NCBI RefSeq assembly: GCF_900101475.1
Contig: NZ_FMZV01000005.1
Span: 248,001-312,000, forward strand
Origin: Ruegeria marina
GTDB lineage: Bacteria > Pseudomonadota > Alphaproteobacteria > Rhodobacterales > Rhodobacteraceae
Length of the DNA: 64,000 nucleotides
Reading direction: 5' to 3'
The first letter of the stretch is position 1. Each line of letters opens with the position of its first letter. The position numbers and the translations under genes are program-made. Below are positions 37,714-46,741 of the stretch, in pieces. The notes below the pieces were generated by a model. That model made no database searches and was not told where the DNA came from. It saw only the letters and a list, made by a program, of their open reading frames with translations.

Positions 37714-39039
37714 TCATTCAGCGGCGACGCCGGGGGCGTCCTCCATCGACATGGTCATGAACTTGGCCCAGGCGTGGAACTGGTTGCGCATCTGCCGTTC
37801 GGTGGTGCCGTTCTCGACCGCCTCGGTCTCGAAATCCTCAGGCCCGGTGTGCAGTCGCCGGATATCGACCCATTGCATGCCCTCGGCGTGCAGCCCCTCC
37901 TGCGCGCGCTCGTACATTTCCAGATCGTCATGGCCGACGATCGAGGTGGGGGCGTTGATCATCCGGTTGTACATGGCCGACATCGCGGTCAGTTGCTCGG
38001 GCGCGCCGACCAGCCGGTAGACATAGCTTTCCACCAGCGTCCGGTCGGCCCCCAGCGGGATGAAGTTGCGCAGTTGGGTCAGCGGCGCCTTGACCATGAT
38101 ATTGGGGAAATAGACCGTGTTGTGCCGGTTCTCGTCCAGGATCGCCTTGGCGCGCTCCTCGCCATAGCTTTCGACCATCGCCTCGAAATAGCCCGGGATG
38201 GCGTCGTATTTCGAATGGATCGACATGTTGACGCCGGTATGGCCGTGGCCGTTGGGCCAGGTGCGGATGCCCATATCCTCGAAGAATTCATAAGGCGACA
38301 TGAAAGGCGCGATGATCTGCATCGCGGGCGGGCGCGGCTCAGGGTTGCCCATCTGTTCATAGATCTTCACCGCCGTCCCGGCCGAGCTTTCATGCGCGAC
38401 CATCGGGTGGCAGGTGTCGGTCTGGTTCTCGACCAGCATTTTCCAGTTGCACTTGTGCATGTAGCGCAGCGGCGGGCCGGAGATCTCGACCCGTCCCGCA
38501 GGCGCACGGTCGACCATGTTGTCGATGGAACTGAGGCTGCCGCCAAAGAAGTCCTGAAACCCGATGCCGTCCTCGGCCAGCCGGGCAAAGACGAAGCCAC
38601 GGTAATTGTGCACCGCGCCGACCGCCTGCATGCCCTTGCCGTTCTGGGTCTCGGACAGGCCGGTGCCCTCGTAGCCCTTCTTCAGCGGGATGGCGAGCAG
38701 GCAGCCGTCGGTCTTGAAGCTCCAGGCGTGATAGGGACAGCGAAAGAACTTGCCGGTGTTGCCGGCCCGGTCGATGGCGATCTTGGTGCCCTTGTGGGGG
38801 CAGCGGTTGTAGAGAACCTTTACCTCGCCATCGGTGTGGCGCACCATGATCACCGGCTGGTCACCCACTTGCGTGGTGATGTAGTCACCCTTGTTCGGAG
38901 TCTGGCTGTCATGGCCGACAAAGACCCAGGCATTGGTGAAGAGGTGGCGCATTTCCAGTTGGTAGACCGCATTGCTGATATAGACGTCGCGATGGACCCG
39001 GCCGGGTTGCACCATGGCCCTGATATCGTCCGCGTTCAT
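37714..39039 (-). CDS. Rieske ring-hydroxylating dioxygenase, alpha subunit
   Basis: 441 residues. The Rieske [2Fe-2S] ligands are C80-P-H82 and C101-PY-H104. The mononuclear iron site is in WKMLVENQTDTCHPMVAHESS (D-x2-H-x4-H). The alpha/beta/reductase arrangement matches two- or three-component oxygenases such as those that open indole-3-acetate (iac/iad type) or benzoate degradation. The substrate cannot be read directly. Start at 39039 follows GGGAGGAAGG. It would insert O2 into an aromatic acid at the head of the leftward operon. Confidence 0.93.
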   Translation of the reverse strand: MNADDIRAMVQPGRVHRDVYISNAVYQLEMRHLFTNAWVFVGHDSQTPNKGDYITTQVGDQPVIMVRHTDGEVKVLYNRCPHKGTKIAIDRAGNTGKFFRCPYHAWSFKTDGCLLAIPLKKGYEGTGLSETQNGKGMQAVGAVHNYRGFVFARLAEDGIGFQDFFGGSLSSIDNMVDRAPAGRVEISGPPLRYMHKCNWKMLVENQTDTCHPMVAHESSAGTAVKIYEQMGNPEPRPPAMQIIAPFMSPYEFFEDMGIRTWPNGHGHTGVNMSIHSKYDAIPGYFEAMVESYGEERAKAILDENRHNTVYFPNIMVKAPLTQLRNFIPLGADRTLVESYVYRLVGAPEQLTAMSAMYNRMINAPTSIVGHDDLEMYERAQEGLHAEGMQWVDIRRLHTGPEDFETEAVENGTTERQMRNQFHAWAKFMTMSMEDAPGVAAE

Positions 39040-39050
39040 GCCTTCCTCCC

Positions 39051-39983
39051 TTACATATCCAGCACGAGGCGCGCGCTGAGCGCCCGGCTGACACAGATTT
39101 GCATGACCTTGCCGCTGTCGCGTTCGGCCTGGCTGAGCACCACGTCGCGATGATCGGGCGTGCCCGAGATCACCCCGGTCTGACAGATGCCGCAATCTCC
39201 GCGCTGGCAATCATAGAGCGGGTCGAGCCCGGCTTCCTCCAGCGCTTCGATGATGGTTTGGCCGGCGTCCACTGGGATAACCTGCCCGGTCGAGGCGATT
39301 TCCACCTCGAAGGCGCTGTCACCCGCGGCGGGCGCGGCGGTGGTGAAAAGCTCCACATGGATGTCGGCGGGGGCGATGCCTGCGGCCTCGGCGGCGGCGC
39401 GGGCGGCCTCGATCATGCCCCTGGGGCCGCAGACATAAAGCGCGTGGCCTGAAAGCCCGGCCATCAGCGCGGTCATGTCCAATGGCGCGGTATCGTCGAA
39501 ATGGGCATGAAAACCTGGACCGAAATCATCGCTCAGCCGGTCCAGCCAGGCCATCGCTTCGGCGCTGCGCCCGGCATAATGAAAGACGAAGGGCCGCGCT
39601 TGTGCCCGCAGCGCCGACGCCATCGAGATCAGCGGCGTCACCCCGATGCCGCCGGCCAGAAGGGCCACGGGCTTGTCTTCGGATCGCAGTTCGAAATCGT
39701 TGCCGGGTTCCGTCGCTGCGACCCTGTCGCCCTCGGACAGGGCATGCATCGCCCTGCTGCCACCGCCGCCTTCGTCCTCGCGCTGGACCGCGATGGTGTA
39801 GCTGCCCGGTGTGTCGCCGGGCCAGTCGATCAGGGAATAACTGCGTGGTCCGGAAGGTGTCGAAACGTCGATATGGGCGCCGGGGGTATAGGTCGGCAGG
39901 GGCTCGCCACCGGCCGCGACCAGGGTGAATGCCGAAATCCGCTTGGTCACGGCCAGTTTCTGCGCAATTCTCAAGTCGAGCAT
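39051..39983 (-). CDS. VanB-type (class IA) oxygenase reductase
   Basis: 310 residues in the order FMN domain (RSYSLIDWPG), NAD domain (ALLAGGIGVTPLISMA, ALYVCGPRGMIEA) and C-terminal plant-type [2Fe-2S] ferredoxin (YDCQRGDCGICQTG and a final QICVS). It passes electrons from NADH to the oxygenase alpha subunit. This phthalate/vanillate-reductase layout is also used by IacF-type partners. It is the first gene of the leftward operon, 11 bases from the alpha subunit, with a promoter/operator at 40004-40032. Confidence 0.94.
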   Translation of the reverse strand: MLDLRIAQKLAVTKRISAFTLVAAGGEPLPTYTPGAHIDVSTPSGPRSYSLIDWPGDTPGSYTIAVQREDEGGGGSRAMHALSEGDRVAATEPGNDFELRSEDKPVALLAGGIGVTPLISMASALRAQARPFVFHYAGRSAEAMAWLDRLSDDFGPGFHAHFDDTAPLDMTALMAGLSGHALYVCGPRGMIEAARAAAEAAGIAPADIHVELFTTAAPAAGDSAFEVEIASTGQVIPVDAGQTIIEALEEAGLDPLYDCQRGDCGICQTGVISGTPDHRDVVLSQAERDSGKVMQICVSRALSARLVLDM

Positions 39984-40003
39984 CTCGGCGCCTCCCTGTC
40001 GAA

Positions 40004-40032
40004 AATATGAAAAATCATATAAATCGAGTCAA
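40004..40032 (-). promoter_or_regulatory. Promoter of the dioxygenase operon with a palindromic operator in its spacer
   Basis: On the minus strand TTGACT (40032-40027), a 17-base spacer and CATATT (40009-40004) form a sigma-70-like promoter. ATATGAAAAATCATAT (40005-40020, arms ATATGA/TCATAT with an AAAA loop) lies across the spacer and -10. A MarR gene diverges on the other side, so the layout predicts repression of the operon and probably autoregulation. Closely related sequences occur at 40513, 44049, 52231 and 52288. Confidence 0.65.
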
Positions 40033-40048
40033 GACAAATTCAGACCCC

Positions 40049-40504
40049 ATGACAGACACGCAAGACGACACCTTTGTTTCGGGATACCTGCTGTATCTTC
40101 TCGCGGCCTCCAGCGAGCAGGCCAGCACGCAGTTTCACGATCATGTTCGCGCACGCGGGCTGCGGGTACCTGAATGGCGGGTGCTGGCCTGCCTCGTTGA
40201 CAATGACGGGATGATGATCACCCGGCTGGCCCGGCTTTCGCTGATGGAACAGTCGCGGATGACGCGAATCGTCGACCAGATGGATGCGCGCGGACTGGTG
40301 ACTCGGGGCGCCGACGCCAACGACAAGCGGCGGGTCCGGGTGCGTCTGACCGCAGAAGGGCGGGACCTGGCCGAATCCCTGGTCAAGGATGCCCGCCGGC
40401 ACGAAACCCGGCTCTTGTCGGCACTGGCCGATACCGATGCCGCCCGCATCAAGGGCGTCCTACGGACGCTTCTGGACGTGCTGGACAAGCCGGATCCGGC
40501 ATGA
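40049..40504 (+). CDS. MarR-family regulator of the dioxygenase operon
   Basis: 151 residues with a winged helix-turn-helix (VPEWRVLACLVDNDGMM, LARLSLMEQSRMTRIVDQM, and the wing TRGADANDKRRVRVRLTAEG). MarR proteins are usually repressors released by aromatic acids. It is divergent from the reductase and shares the palindromic operator region with it. ATG 40049 is chosen; an earlier in-frame ATG at 40007 lies inside the operator. Confidence 0.92.
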   Translation: MTDTQDDTFVSGYLLYLLAASSEQASTQFHDHVRARGLRVPEWRVLACLVDNDGMMITRLARLSLMEQSRMTRIVDQMDARGLVTRGADANDKRRVRVRLTAEGRDLAESLVKDARRHETRLLSALADTDAARIKGVLRTLLDVLDKPDPA

Positions 40505-40512
40505 CGCAGAAT

Positions 40513-40560
40513 ACATGCAATTTCATATTTCTTGACAAGCATCGAGGCACGGTGTGATGC
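40513..40560 (+). promoter_or_regulatory. TRAP operon promoter with adjacent MarR-type operator
   Basis: TTGACA (40532-40537), 17 bases, then TGATGC (40555-40560, weak -10) precede the TRAP substrate-binding gene. Immediately upstream, ACATGCAATTTCATAT (40513-40528) is a near-palindrome whose reverse complement shares 12 of 16 bases with the operator at 40005. This suggests the same regulator controls uptake and catabolism. Confidence 0.5.
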
Positions 40561-40618
40561 TTGCCGAGGGATCGTATGGCCCGGGCTGGCCGGGCTCAGC
40601 ATCACGAGGGAGGATAAC

Positions 40619-41635
40619 ATGAAGCATTTCGCACGTCTTGCTGCCGCCGCGGTCATCTGCGCCGGCACCAGCATGGCCGCCTGGGCCGCCGATACAACCT
40701 TGCGCATTTCCACCTGGCTGCCGCCCACCCACGGGATCAACACCGAGATTTTTGCAGGGCTGATCGGCATGATCGAAGAGGCCAGCGGCGGGCAGGTCAG
40801 TGGCGAGCTGGTCTTTGGCCTGGCGCCGCCGCCGGCACAAATGGACCTGATTCAGGACGGTGCCGCCGATATGGCCATCATCTTCCATGGCTATCAGCCG
40901 GGCCGGTTCATCGGCACCAAGCTGATCGAACTGCCCGGATTCGAGGGCAATGCCGAGGCTGCCTCGGTCGCTTACTGGCGTGTGCACGAGGCGCATCTGG
41001 CCAAGCTGGACGAGCATCGCGGCGTCAAGCTGATTTCGCTGAACACTCATGGTCCGGGCCAGATCCACACCAGCAAGGACGTTGCCACGCTGGCTGATCT
41101 GAATGGTCTGAAGACCCGGATCGGCGGCGGCGTCGCGGGCGATGTCGGCGCGGCACTGGGTCTGGTGGGCATCAACGTGCCGGCGCCCAAGGTCTATGAG
41201 ACGCTGGAATCTGGGGCCGCCGACGCGGTGGCGATGAACGTGGGCGAGCGCGTCGGTTTCAAGCTGAACGAGGTGGCCAAGAACCTCTACGACATGCCCG
41301 GCGGGTTCTATCGCGGGTCGTTCGCGATCATCATGAGCCAGGAAACCTTCGACAGCCTGCCCGCCGATGTGCAGGCGGCGCTGGATGAAAAGGTGTTCGG
41401 CGAACCGGCCAGCCGGATGGCGGGCGCGGCCTGGGACAAGTCGGACATGATCGCCTATGAAGCGACCAGGTCGGCCGAGGGCACGAAGATCGTCGAGGCC
41501 TCGGCCGAGGATCAGGAGAAGTTCGCCGCGATCGCGGCGGAGGTGACCGCCAAGGTCCTGGCCGAACTCGAAGCCGCAGGCGTGGACGCGCAGGCCGCTT
41601 ACGAGATGGTAAAGGCCGAGATGGCCGCGAACTGA
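40619..41635 (+). CDS. TRAP transporter substrate-binding protein (DctP type)
   Basis: 338 residues with a Sec signal peptide ending AAWAADTTLRIS and the DctP fold, including the conserved region QDGAADMAIIFHGYQPGRF and the arginine-containing TRIGGGVAGDVGAALGLVG that normally clamps a carboxylate. It binds a carboxylic substrate in the periplasm and feeds the DctQ/DctM pair downstream. The context suggests an aromatic or indolic acid. SD AGGGAGG lies before the ATG. Confidence 0.94.
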   Translation: MKHFARLAAAAVICAGTSMAAWAADTTLRISTWLPPTHGINTEIFAGLIGMIEEASGGQVSGELVFGLAPPPAQMDLIQDGAADMAIIFHGYQPGRFIGTKLIELPGFEGNAEAASVAYWRVHEAHLAKLDEHRGVKLISLNTHGPGQIHTSKDVATLADLNGLKTRIGGGVAGDVGAALGLVGINVPAPKVYETLESGAADAVAMNVGERVGFKLNEVAKNLYDMPGGFYRGSFAIIMSQETFDSLPADVQAALDEKVFGEPASRMAGAAWDKSDMIAYEATRSAEGTKIVEASAEDQEKFAAIAAEVTAKVLAELEAAGVDAQAAYEMVKAEMAAN

Positions 41636-41644
41636 TACACAAGG

Positions 41645-41677
41645 AACCTGCCGCTCCGGTCCCTGGGGCGGCAGGTT
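41645..41677 (+). terminator. Hairpin between the TRAP binding protein and DctQ, possible attenuator
   Basis: AACCTGCCGCTCC (41645-41657) pairs with GGGGCGGCAGGTT (41665-41677) with one G-T wobble across a 7-base loop. No long U-tract follows. A stem here fits partial termination or 3'-end protection that keeps the binding protein above the membrane subunits. Confidence 0.55.
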
Positions 41678-41690
41678 TGCGATTGCCCAA

Positions 41691-42185
41691 ATGATGCGAC
41701 TTTTCTCCCTTTCCGTCTGGCTGCCGGGGCTTCTGGCCTCGGCCGCGCTGTTCGTGCTGATGGTCATGACCTTTGCCGATGTGGTCCTGCGCTCGGTCTT
41801 CAATGCGCCGATCGAGGTGGCGGCCGATCTGACACGGCTCCTGATGGCCGTGATGGTATTTTCGGTCATGCCGGTCCTGTCGGGCCGGAATGCCCATGTG
41901 AGCGTCGATCTGCTGGACGGCGCGTTCAGCCGGTTTCGCCTGTCGCGCTGGCGGGATGCGGCGGTTTGCCTGTTCTGTGGCGCGCTTCTGTTCTGGCCGG
42001 CGAAACGGGTGTTCGACCTGGCCGAACGGTCGCGATCCTACGGTGACGTGATGGAGTACCTGCGCCTGCCGCTGCATGTCGTCGGCTGGTTCATCGCGGC
42101 GATGACACTGGTCACGGCGGTGGTGCTGGTGGTGCGCGGCGTGCTGCTGATCGTGGCGCCGCGCCTGGCGAGGAGCGCGCCATGA
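41691..42185 (+). CDS. TRAP transporter small membrane subunit (DctQ type)
   Basis: 164 residues with four predicted helices, beginning MMRLFSLSVWLPGLLASA. Family-typical SAALFVLMVMTFADVVLRSV and ALLFWPAKRVFDLAERSRSY are present. It forms the permease with the large subunit. The gene overlaps it by four bases (ATGA). It is preceded by a hairpin after the binding protein. Confidence 0.92.
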   Translation: MMRLFSLSVWLPGLLASAALFVLMVMTFADVVLRSVFNAPIEVAADLTRLLMAVMVFSVMPVLSGRNAHVSVDLLDGAFSRFRLSRWRDAAVCLFCGALLFWPAKRVFDLAERSRSYGDVMEYLRLPLHVVGWFIAAMTLVTAVVLVVRGVLLIVAPRLARSAP

Positions 42186-43495
42186 CCGCCTCCCTCATCG
42201 GTTTTGCCGCGGTTCTGATCCTGATCCTCGTGCGCGTGCCCATCGCCTTTGCCATGGGATTCGTCGGCATGGTGGGCTTCATGCTGGAAAGCAATTTCCG
42301 GGCCTCGATCTCGATGGTGGCGCGGCTGATTATCGACACCAGCCAGGACTATGGCCTGTCGGTCGTGCCGCTCTTTATCCTGATGGGGCTGTTCGTGAAC
42401 AAGGGGGGCATCAGCCGCGAACTCTATGCCGCTTCGAACGCCTTTCTCGGCCATCTGCGCGGCGGTCTGGCCATGGCGACCATCGTGGCTTGCGGCGGGT
42501 TTGCGGCGATCTCGGGCTCGTCGCTGGCCACTGCGGCCACCATGGCCAAGGTCGCCATGCCCGAGATGCGCCGCTTCGGTTATTCCGACGAGCTTTCCAC
42601 CGCATCCATCGCGGCGGGCGGCACGCTGGGCATCCTGATCCCGCCCTCGGTGATCCTTGTCATTTACGGCCTGCTGACCGAGACCTCGATCGGCAAGCTG
42701 TTCGTCGCGGGGATCGTGCCCGGTATGCTGGGCATCCTGCTGTATCTCTGCGCGGTCCGTTTCACGGTCTGGCGCACCCCCGAAGCCGGCCCCGCCGGCC
42801 CGCGCGTTTCGATGCGTGGGCGTCTGGCCGCCCTGCGCGAGGTCTGGGCTGTCGTGCTGCTGTTCTTCCTGGTGATCGGCGGGCTTTACGGCCTGTTCGA
42901 CGTGCCGCCGCTGAACCTGAATTTCTCGCCCACCGAGGCGGCGGGGATGGGCGCAATGGGCGCTTTCCTGATCGCCCTGGCGCGGCGGCGGCTGAGCCTG
43001 AAGGACACGCTGGAGGTGCTGCTGGAAACCTCGATCACCGCAGCCAGCCTTTTTGCGGTGCTGATCGGGGCCTGGATATTCTCGAACTTCGTCAACGTGG
43101 CGGGGTTGCCCGCGGCGCTGAGCGACCTGATCACGGCTTATGACCTGCGCCCCTGGCAGGTGATGGCGGTGATCCTGGTGATCTACATCTTGCTGGGCTG
43201 CGTTTTCGAGTCGCTGTCGATGCTGCTTTTGACCGTGCCGATCTTCTTTCCGCTGGTCACTTCGCTGGGCTACGATCCGATCTGGTTCGGCATCATCGTT
43301 GTCGTGGTGACCGAAATCAGCCTGATCACCCCGCCCGTGGGGCTGAATGTCTTCGTCCTCAAGGGCGTGGTGGGCGACGTGACCACCGGCACGATCTTTC
43401 GCGGGGTCACGCCGTTCTGGGTGGTGGACATCATCCGGCTGGCGCTGTTGCTGGCGGTGCCGGCGCTGGCGCTCTATCTGCCGGGGCAGATGTAG
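42182..43495 (+). CDS. TRAP transporter large membrane subunit (DctM type)
   Basis: 437-residue polytopic protein, with ITLIPPS-like repeat elements (GTLGILIPPSVILVIYGLLTE near residue 145 and VTEISLITPPVGLNVFVLKG near 375) that mark the two inverted halves of the elevator-type transporter. It imports the substrate captured by the binding protein using the sodium gradient. It is the last gene of the rightward TRAP operon and converges on the thioesterase gene, one base away. Confidence 0.95.
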   Translation: MTASLIGFAAVLILILVRVPIAFAMGFVGMVGFMLESNFRASISMVARLIIDTSQDYGLSVVPLFILMGLFVNKGGISRELYAASNAFLGHLRGGLAMATIVACGGFAAISGSSLATAATMAKVAMPEMRRFGYSDELSTASIAAGGTLGILIPPSVILVIYGLLTETSIGKLFVAGIVPGMLGILLYLCAVRFTVWRTPEAGPAGPRVSMRGRLAALREVWAVVLLFFLVIGGLYGLFDVPPLNLNFSPTEAAGMGAMGAFLIALARRRLSLKDTLEVLLETSITAASLFAVLIGAWIFSNFVNVAGLPAALSDLITAYDLRPWQVMAVILVIYILLGCVFESLSMLLLTVPIFFPLVTSLGYDPIWFGIIVVVVTEISLITPPVGLNVFVLKGVVGDVTTGTIFRGVTPFWVVDIIRLALLLAVPALALYLPGQM

Positions 43496-43496
43496 G

Positions 43497-43928
43497 TCAG
43501 AACCCGAGTTCTTCGGGGGTTGCGAGGCGTGCTTGCAGCGCCTCGCGCATGGCATCCGGCCAGGCAATCGAAATATGCTTGTCGAGGTCGCTGGCGGCGA
43601 GGACCTGGGTCGAGGACCAGCGGATTTCCGCGCCGCAGCTGATCCGGTGACGGACAGTGACCGAAGAACGGCCGACCTTTACCACCCCTACCTCGAATTT
43701 CAGCGTTTCGCCAAAGAACGAGGGTTTCGAGAAATCGCAGCTCAGGTGCACCGTGGGCGTGCCCCAACGCTCGTTCCAGATGATGTGGTGCCACGGGAAA
43801 CCCATCACCGCCCAGAATTCTTCGTTCACGCCATTCAGGATATCCAGATAGGACGGGAAATAAGCGGTTCCCGAGATGTCGCAGTCGCCGAACCGAAGCT
43901 CGCGCTCGGTGATGAAGATCTTGTCCAT
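43497..43928 (-). CDS. Hot-dog acyl-CoA thioesterase (4HBT-like)
   Basis: 143 residues, MDKIFITERELRFGDCDISG, with the DxD(x)SG...Y catalytic segment (D15/D17) of 4-hydroxybenzoyl-CoA-type thioesterases and the hot-dog helix FPSYLDILNGVNEEFW. The gene diverges from the second MarR and the ior genes. In the proposed route it could release anthranilate or an aryl acid from its CoA ester. The longer frame to 44045 lacks support. Confidence 0.85.
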   Translation of the reverse strand: MDKIFITERELRFGDCDISGTAYFPSYLDILNGVNEEFWAVMGFPWHHIIWNERWGTPTVHLSCDFSKPSFFGETLKFEVGVVKVGRSSVTVRHRISCGAEIRWSSTQVLAASDLDKHISIAWPDAMREALQARLATPEELGF

Positions 43929-44042
43929 GATGCGGGTCTGTCCTTTGGCTGGTCCTTTTGTGTCTTGCCCCTGATTGCCGGGCCGGACGCCTTTGGCAAG
44001 CCCGAAGCGGGAAATCGGTGCTGCTAAACCGGGCGAGGGGAT

Positions 44043-44070
44043 CAAGTTACTTGCATTTGCATATAACTTG
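44043..44070 (+). promoter_or_regulatory. Operator/promoter region of the second MarR-ior operon
   Basis: CAAGTTA (44043-44049) and TAACTTG (44064-44070) are perfect 7-base inverted repeats 14 bases apart. Inside lie two tandem TTGCAT units. The -10-like TATAAC (44062-44067) is within the right arm. On the minus strand the core ATATGCAAATGCAAGT (44064-44049) agrees at 13 of 16 bases with the corresponding site at 40513. Confidence 0.55.
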
Positions 44071-44107
44071 GGGAACTCTGGTTGCGGAAAACGACCGAAA
44101 GACCCAG

Positions 44108-44587
44108 ATGGCCGAATCGACCGATCACAGCGAACACCTCAGGGAACTGGCCGAGATCGGCCTCGATGGTTATGCGCCCTATCTGATGAATCGCATCATG
44201 GGGCGTTACAACGCGAACCTGCGCAAGGAAATGACAGCGCTGGGGCTGAGCACCGCCAAGATGCGGGCGCTGGCAATCCTGTCTGCCAAGGATGGCCTGC
44301 CCATCGGGGCGCTGGGTGTCTACGCGGTGGTCGAACAATCCACCCTGTCGCGCGCGCTGGACGGGTTACAGACCGACGGGCTGGTGCGGCGCGAGGTGGA
44401 CAGCGACGATCAACGGTCGAGCCGCATCTATCTGACGCCCGAGGGGCGGGCGGTCTATGACCGGCTCTGGCCGCATATGCGCGCCAGCCATGACCGGATG
44501 TTCAAGGGCATTTCCTCGTCGGAACGTCATGCATTCCTGTCGACCTTGCAAAGGATGCTGTCCAACATCCGCGTGCACGAGTTCTGA
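44108..44587 (+). CDS. MarR-family regulator upstream of ior genes
   Basis: 159 residues with the winged helix-turn-helix GLSTAKMRALAILSAKDGLP, IGALGVYAVVEQSTLSRALD and the wing RREVDSDDQRSSRIYLTPEG. It sits just downstream of the operator-like repeats and six bases ahead of iorA, so it probably regulates itself and the ior operon. It is only distantly similar to the MarR at 40049. Confidence 0.9.
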   Translation: MAESTDHSEHLRELAEIGLDGYAPYLMNRIMGRYNANLRKEMTALGLSTAKMRALAILSAKDGLPIGALGVYAVVEQSTLSRALDGLQTDGLVRREVDSDDQRSSRIYLTPEGRAVYDRLWPHMRASHDRMFKGISSSERHAFLSTLQRMLSNIRVHEF

Positions 44588-44593
44588 GGCGGC

Positions 44594-46741
44594 ATGGCGG
44601 AGCGATCCTTCAAACGCGAGGTGCAGGACCTCAAGCTCGGGGCGGGGGAGACCTTCACCGGCGAGGGTATTCTGGCGATCACAAAGGCGCTGCTTGAATC
44701 CGGCGTGGGATATGTCGGCGGCTATCAGGGCGCGCCGATCAGCCACCTGATGGATGTTCTGGCCGATGCGCAGGAGTTGCTGGGCGAGCTGGACGTGCGG
44801 TTCGAGGCGAACGCCTCCGAGGCCGCCGCCGCCGCCATGCTGGCGGCCTCGGTGCACTATCCGATCCGGGGGGCGGTCACATTCAAGGGCGCGGTGGGGG
44901 TCAACGTGGCCTCGGACGCGCTGGCCAACCTGGCATCGTCGGGCGTGACCGGTGGCGCGCTGGTGATCGTGGGCGAGGACTATGGCGAGGGCTCCTCGAT
45001 CATGCAGGAGCGCAGCCATGCCTTTGCGATGAAGTCGCAATTCTGGCTGCTCGATCCGCGCCCGAACCTGCCGTCCATCGTCCGGGCGGTGAAACAGGGG
45101 TTTGCGCTGTCCGAGGCGTCGAACACGCCGGTCATGCTGATGGTGCGGATCCGCTCCTGCCACGTGACCGGCCAGTTCGACTGCGCCGACAATGTGCGCC
45201 CGCCGCTCAGTGTGCGCGAGGCGCTGTCCGATCCGCGCCGCGATTTCGCCCGCGTGGTCTTGCCGCCGATGTCCTATCAGCACGAGCGCGACAAGGTCGA
45301 AAACCGTTGGCCCGCGGCCGAACGCTTCATCATCGAGCAGGGGCTGAACGAAGTGTTTGGACCTGAGATCGCTCCGGTGGGTCTGGTTGTGCAGGGCGGC
45401 ATGTACAACGGCGTGATCCGCGCGCTGCAACGGCTGGGCCTTGCCGATATCGAAGGGCGTTCGGCGATCCCGATCTATGTGCTCAACGTGACCTATCCGC
45501 TTGTCGGCGACGAGTTCCTGCGGTTCGCCGCCGGTAAGGAGGCGCTGCTGGTGGTCGAAGAGGGGCAGCCCGAATTCATCGAACAGGGGCTGGCGGCGAT
45601 GCTGCACCGGGCAGGTTCGTCGGTGCGCCTGCATGGCAAGGGCCTCTTCCCTATGGCGGGCGAATATACCGGCCAGATCATGCTCGACGGGATCGCGGGG
45701 TTTCTGAAGGACACCGTGCCGCAGCTTTTGCCCGGGCAGGTCATCGCCCCCAATGCACTGCCGCCCGAGAAGCCGGACCTGTCGAAAACCGTGCCGATCC
45801 GGCCGCCGGGGTTCTGCACCGGCTGCCCGGAACGGCCCATCTTTGCCGCGATGAAGCTGGTCGAGCAGGAACTGGGCAAGCACCAGATCACCGGCGATAT
45901 CGGTTGCCACCTCTTTGCCGCCCTGCCGCCCTTCGAGATCGGCGGCTCGACCATGGGATATGGGCTTGGCCCGGCCTCGAACGCGGCGTTTGACGGCGGC
46001 GGCGCGCGGCGGGCGGTCTCCTTCATCGGCGATGGCGGATTCTGGCACAACGGGCTAAGCTCATCGATCGGCAACATGGTGTTCAACCGGTCGGACAGCG
46101 TGGCCATCGTGGTAGACAACTACTACTCGGCGGCCACCGGCGGGCAGGATGTGCTTTCTTCGCGCGCCAGGAATCCATCCAAGGCGACCGGCAACCCGAT
46201 TTCCAAGGCGCTCGAAGGGGTGGGGGTGAAATGGGTGCGCCAGATCGACCGCACCTATGACGTGGGTCATATGCGCGACACCATCCGCGAGGCGCTGACC
46301 ACCGACTACGACGGGCCAAAGCTGATCGTGGCCTCGTCCGAATGCATGTTGAACCGGCAGCGGCGCGAGAAACCCTTGCGCGCCCAGGCGATCCGCGAGG
46401 GGCGCCGGGTCGAGGCGCCCCGGTTCGGAGTGGACGAGGATATCTGTACCGGCGATCACGCCTGTATCCGGCTCTCGGGCTGTCCCTCGCTCTCGCTCAA
46501 GACGCTTGACGACCCTCTGCGCGATGATCCGGTGGCCAGCATCGACCAGACCTGCGTCGGCTGCGGCAATTGCGGCGAGGTGGCGGATGCAGCGGTGCTC
46601 TGCCCCTCGTTCTATCGCGCCGATCTGGTGCACAATCCGGGGCGGTGGGAGGCATTGCTGGCAGGCTGGCGCAGCCGCATCATCGCCTGGCTGCAAGCGC
46701 GCCGCGCCCGGCGGGTGCTTGATTTCGGAGATGCCGCATGA
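44594..46741 (+). CDS. IorA-like 2-oxoacid:ferredoxin oxidoreductase, alpha subunit (TPP + 8Fe ferredoxin)
   Basis: 715 residues. The N-terminal half holds the pyrimidine-binding domain, the middle FCTGCPERPIFAA, TGDIGCHLFAALPPFEIGG and the TPP-diphosphate motif GDGGFWHNGLSSSIGN, and the C-terminus a ferredoxin module (CTGDHACIRLSGCPS, then CVGCGNCGEVADAAVLCPSF). This is the IorA arrangement, which oxidatively decarboxylates aryl-pyruvates or aryl-glyoxylates to aryl acyl-CoA while reducing ferredoxin. The four-base overlap with the beta subunit supports a heterodimer. Confidence 0.92.
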   Translation: MAERSFKREVQDLKLGAGETFTGEGILAITKALLESGVGYVGGYQGAPISHLMDVLADAQELLGELDVRFEANASEAAAAAMLAASVHYPIRGAVTFKGAVGVNVASDALANLASSGVTGGALVIVGEDYGEGSSIMQERSHAFAMKSQFWLLDPRPNLPSIVRAVKQGFALSEASNTPVMLMVRIRSCHVTGQFDCADNVRPPLSVREALSDPRRDFARVVLPPMSYQHERDKVENRWPAAERFIIEQGLNEVFGPEIAPVGLVVQGGMYNGVIRALQRLGLADIEGRSAIPIYVLNVTYPLVGDEFLRFAAGKEALLVVEEGQPEFIEQGLAAMLHRAGSSVRLHGKGLFPMAGEYTGQIMLDGIAGFLKDTVPQLLPGQVIAPNALPPEKPDLSKTVPIRPPGFCTGCPERPIFAAMKLVEQELGKHQITGDIGCHLFAALPPFEIGGSTMGYGLGPASNAAFDGGGARRAVSFIGDGGFWHNGLSSSIGNMVFNRSDSVAIVVDNYYSAATGGQDVLSSRARNPSKATGNPISKALEGVGVKWVRQIDRTYDVGHMRDTIREALTTDYDGPKLIVASSECMLNRQRREKPLRAQAIREGRRVEAPRFGVDEDICTGDHACIRLSGCPSLSLKTLDDPLRDDPVASIDQTCVGCGNCGEVADAAVLCPSFYRADLVHNPGRWEALLAGWRSRIIAWLQARRARRVLDFGDAA

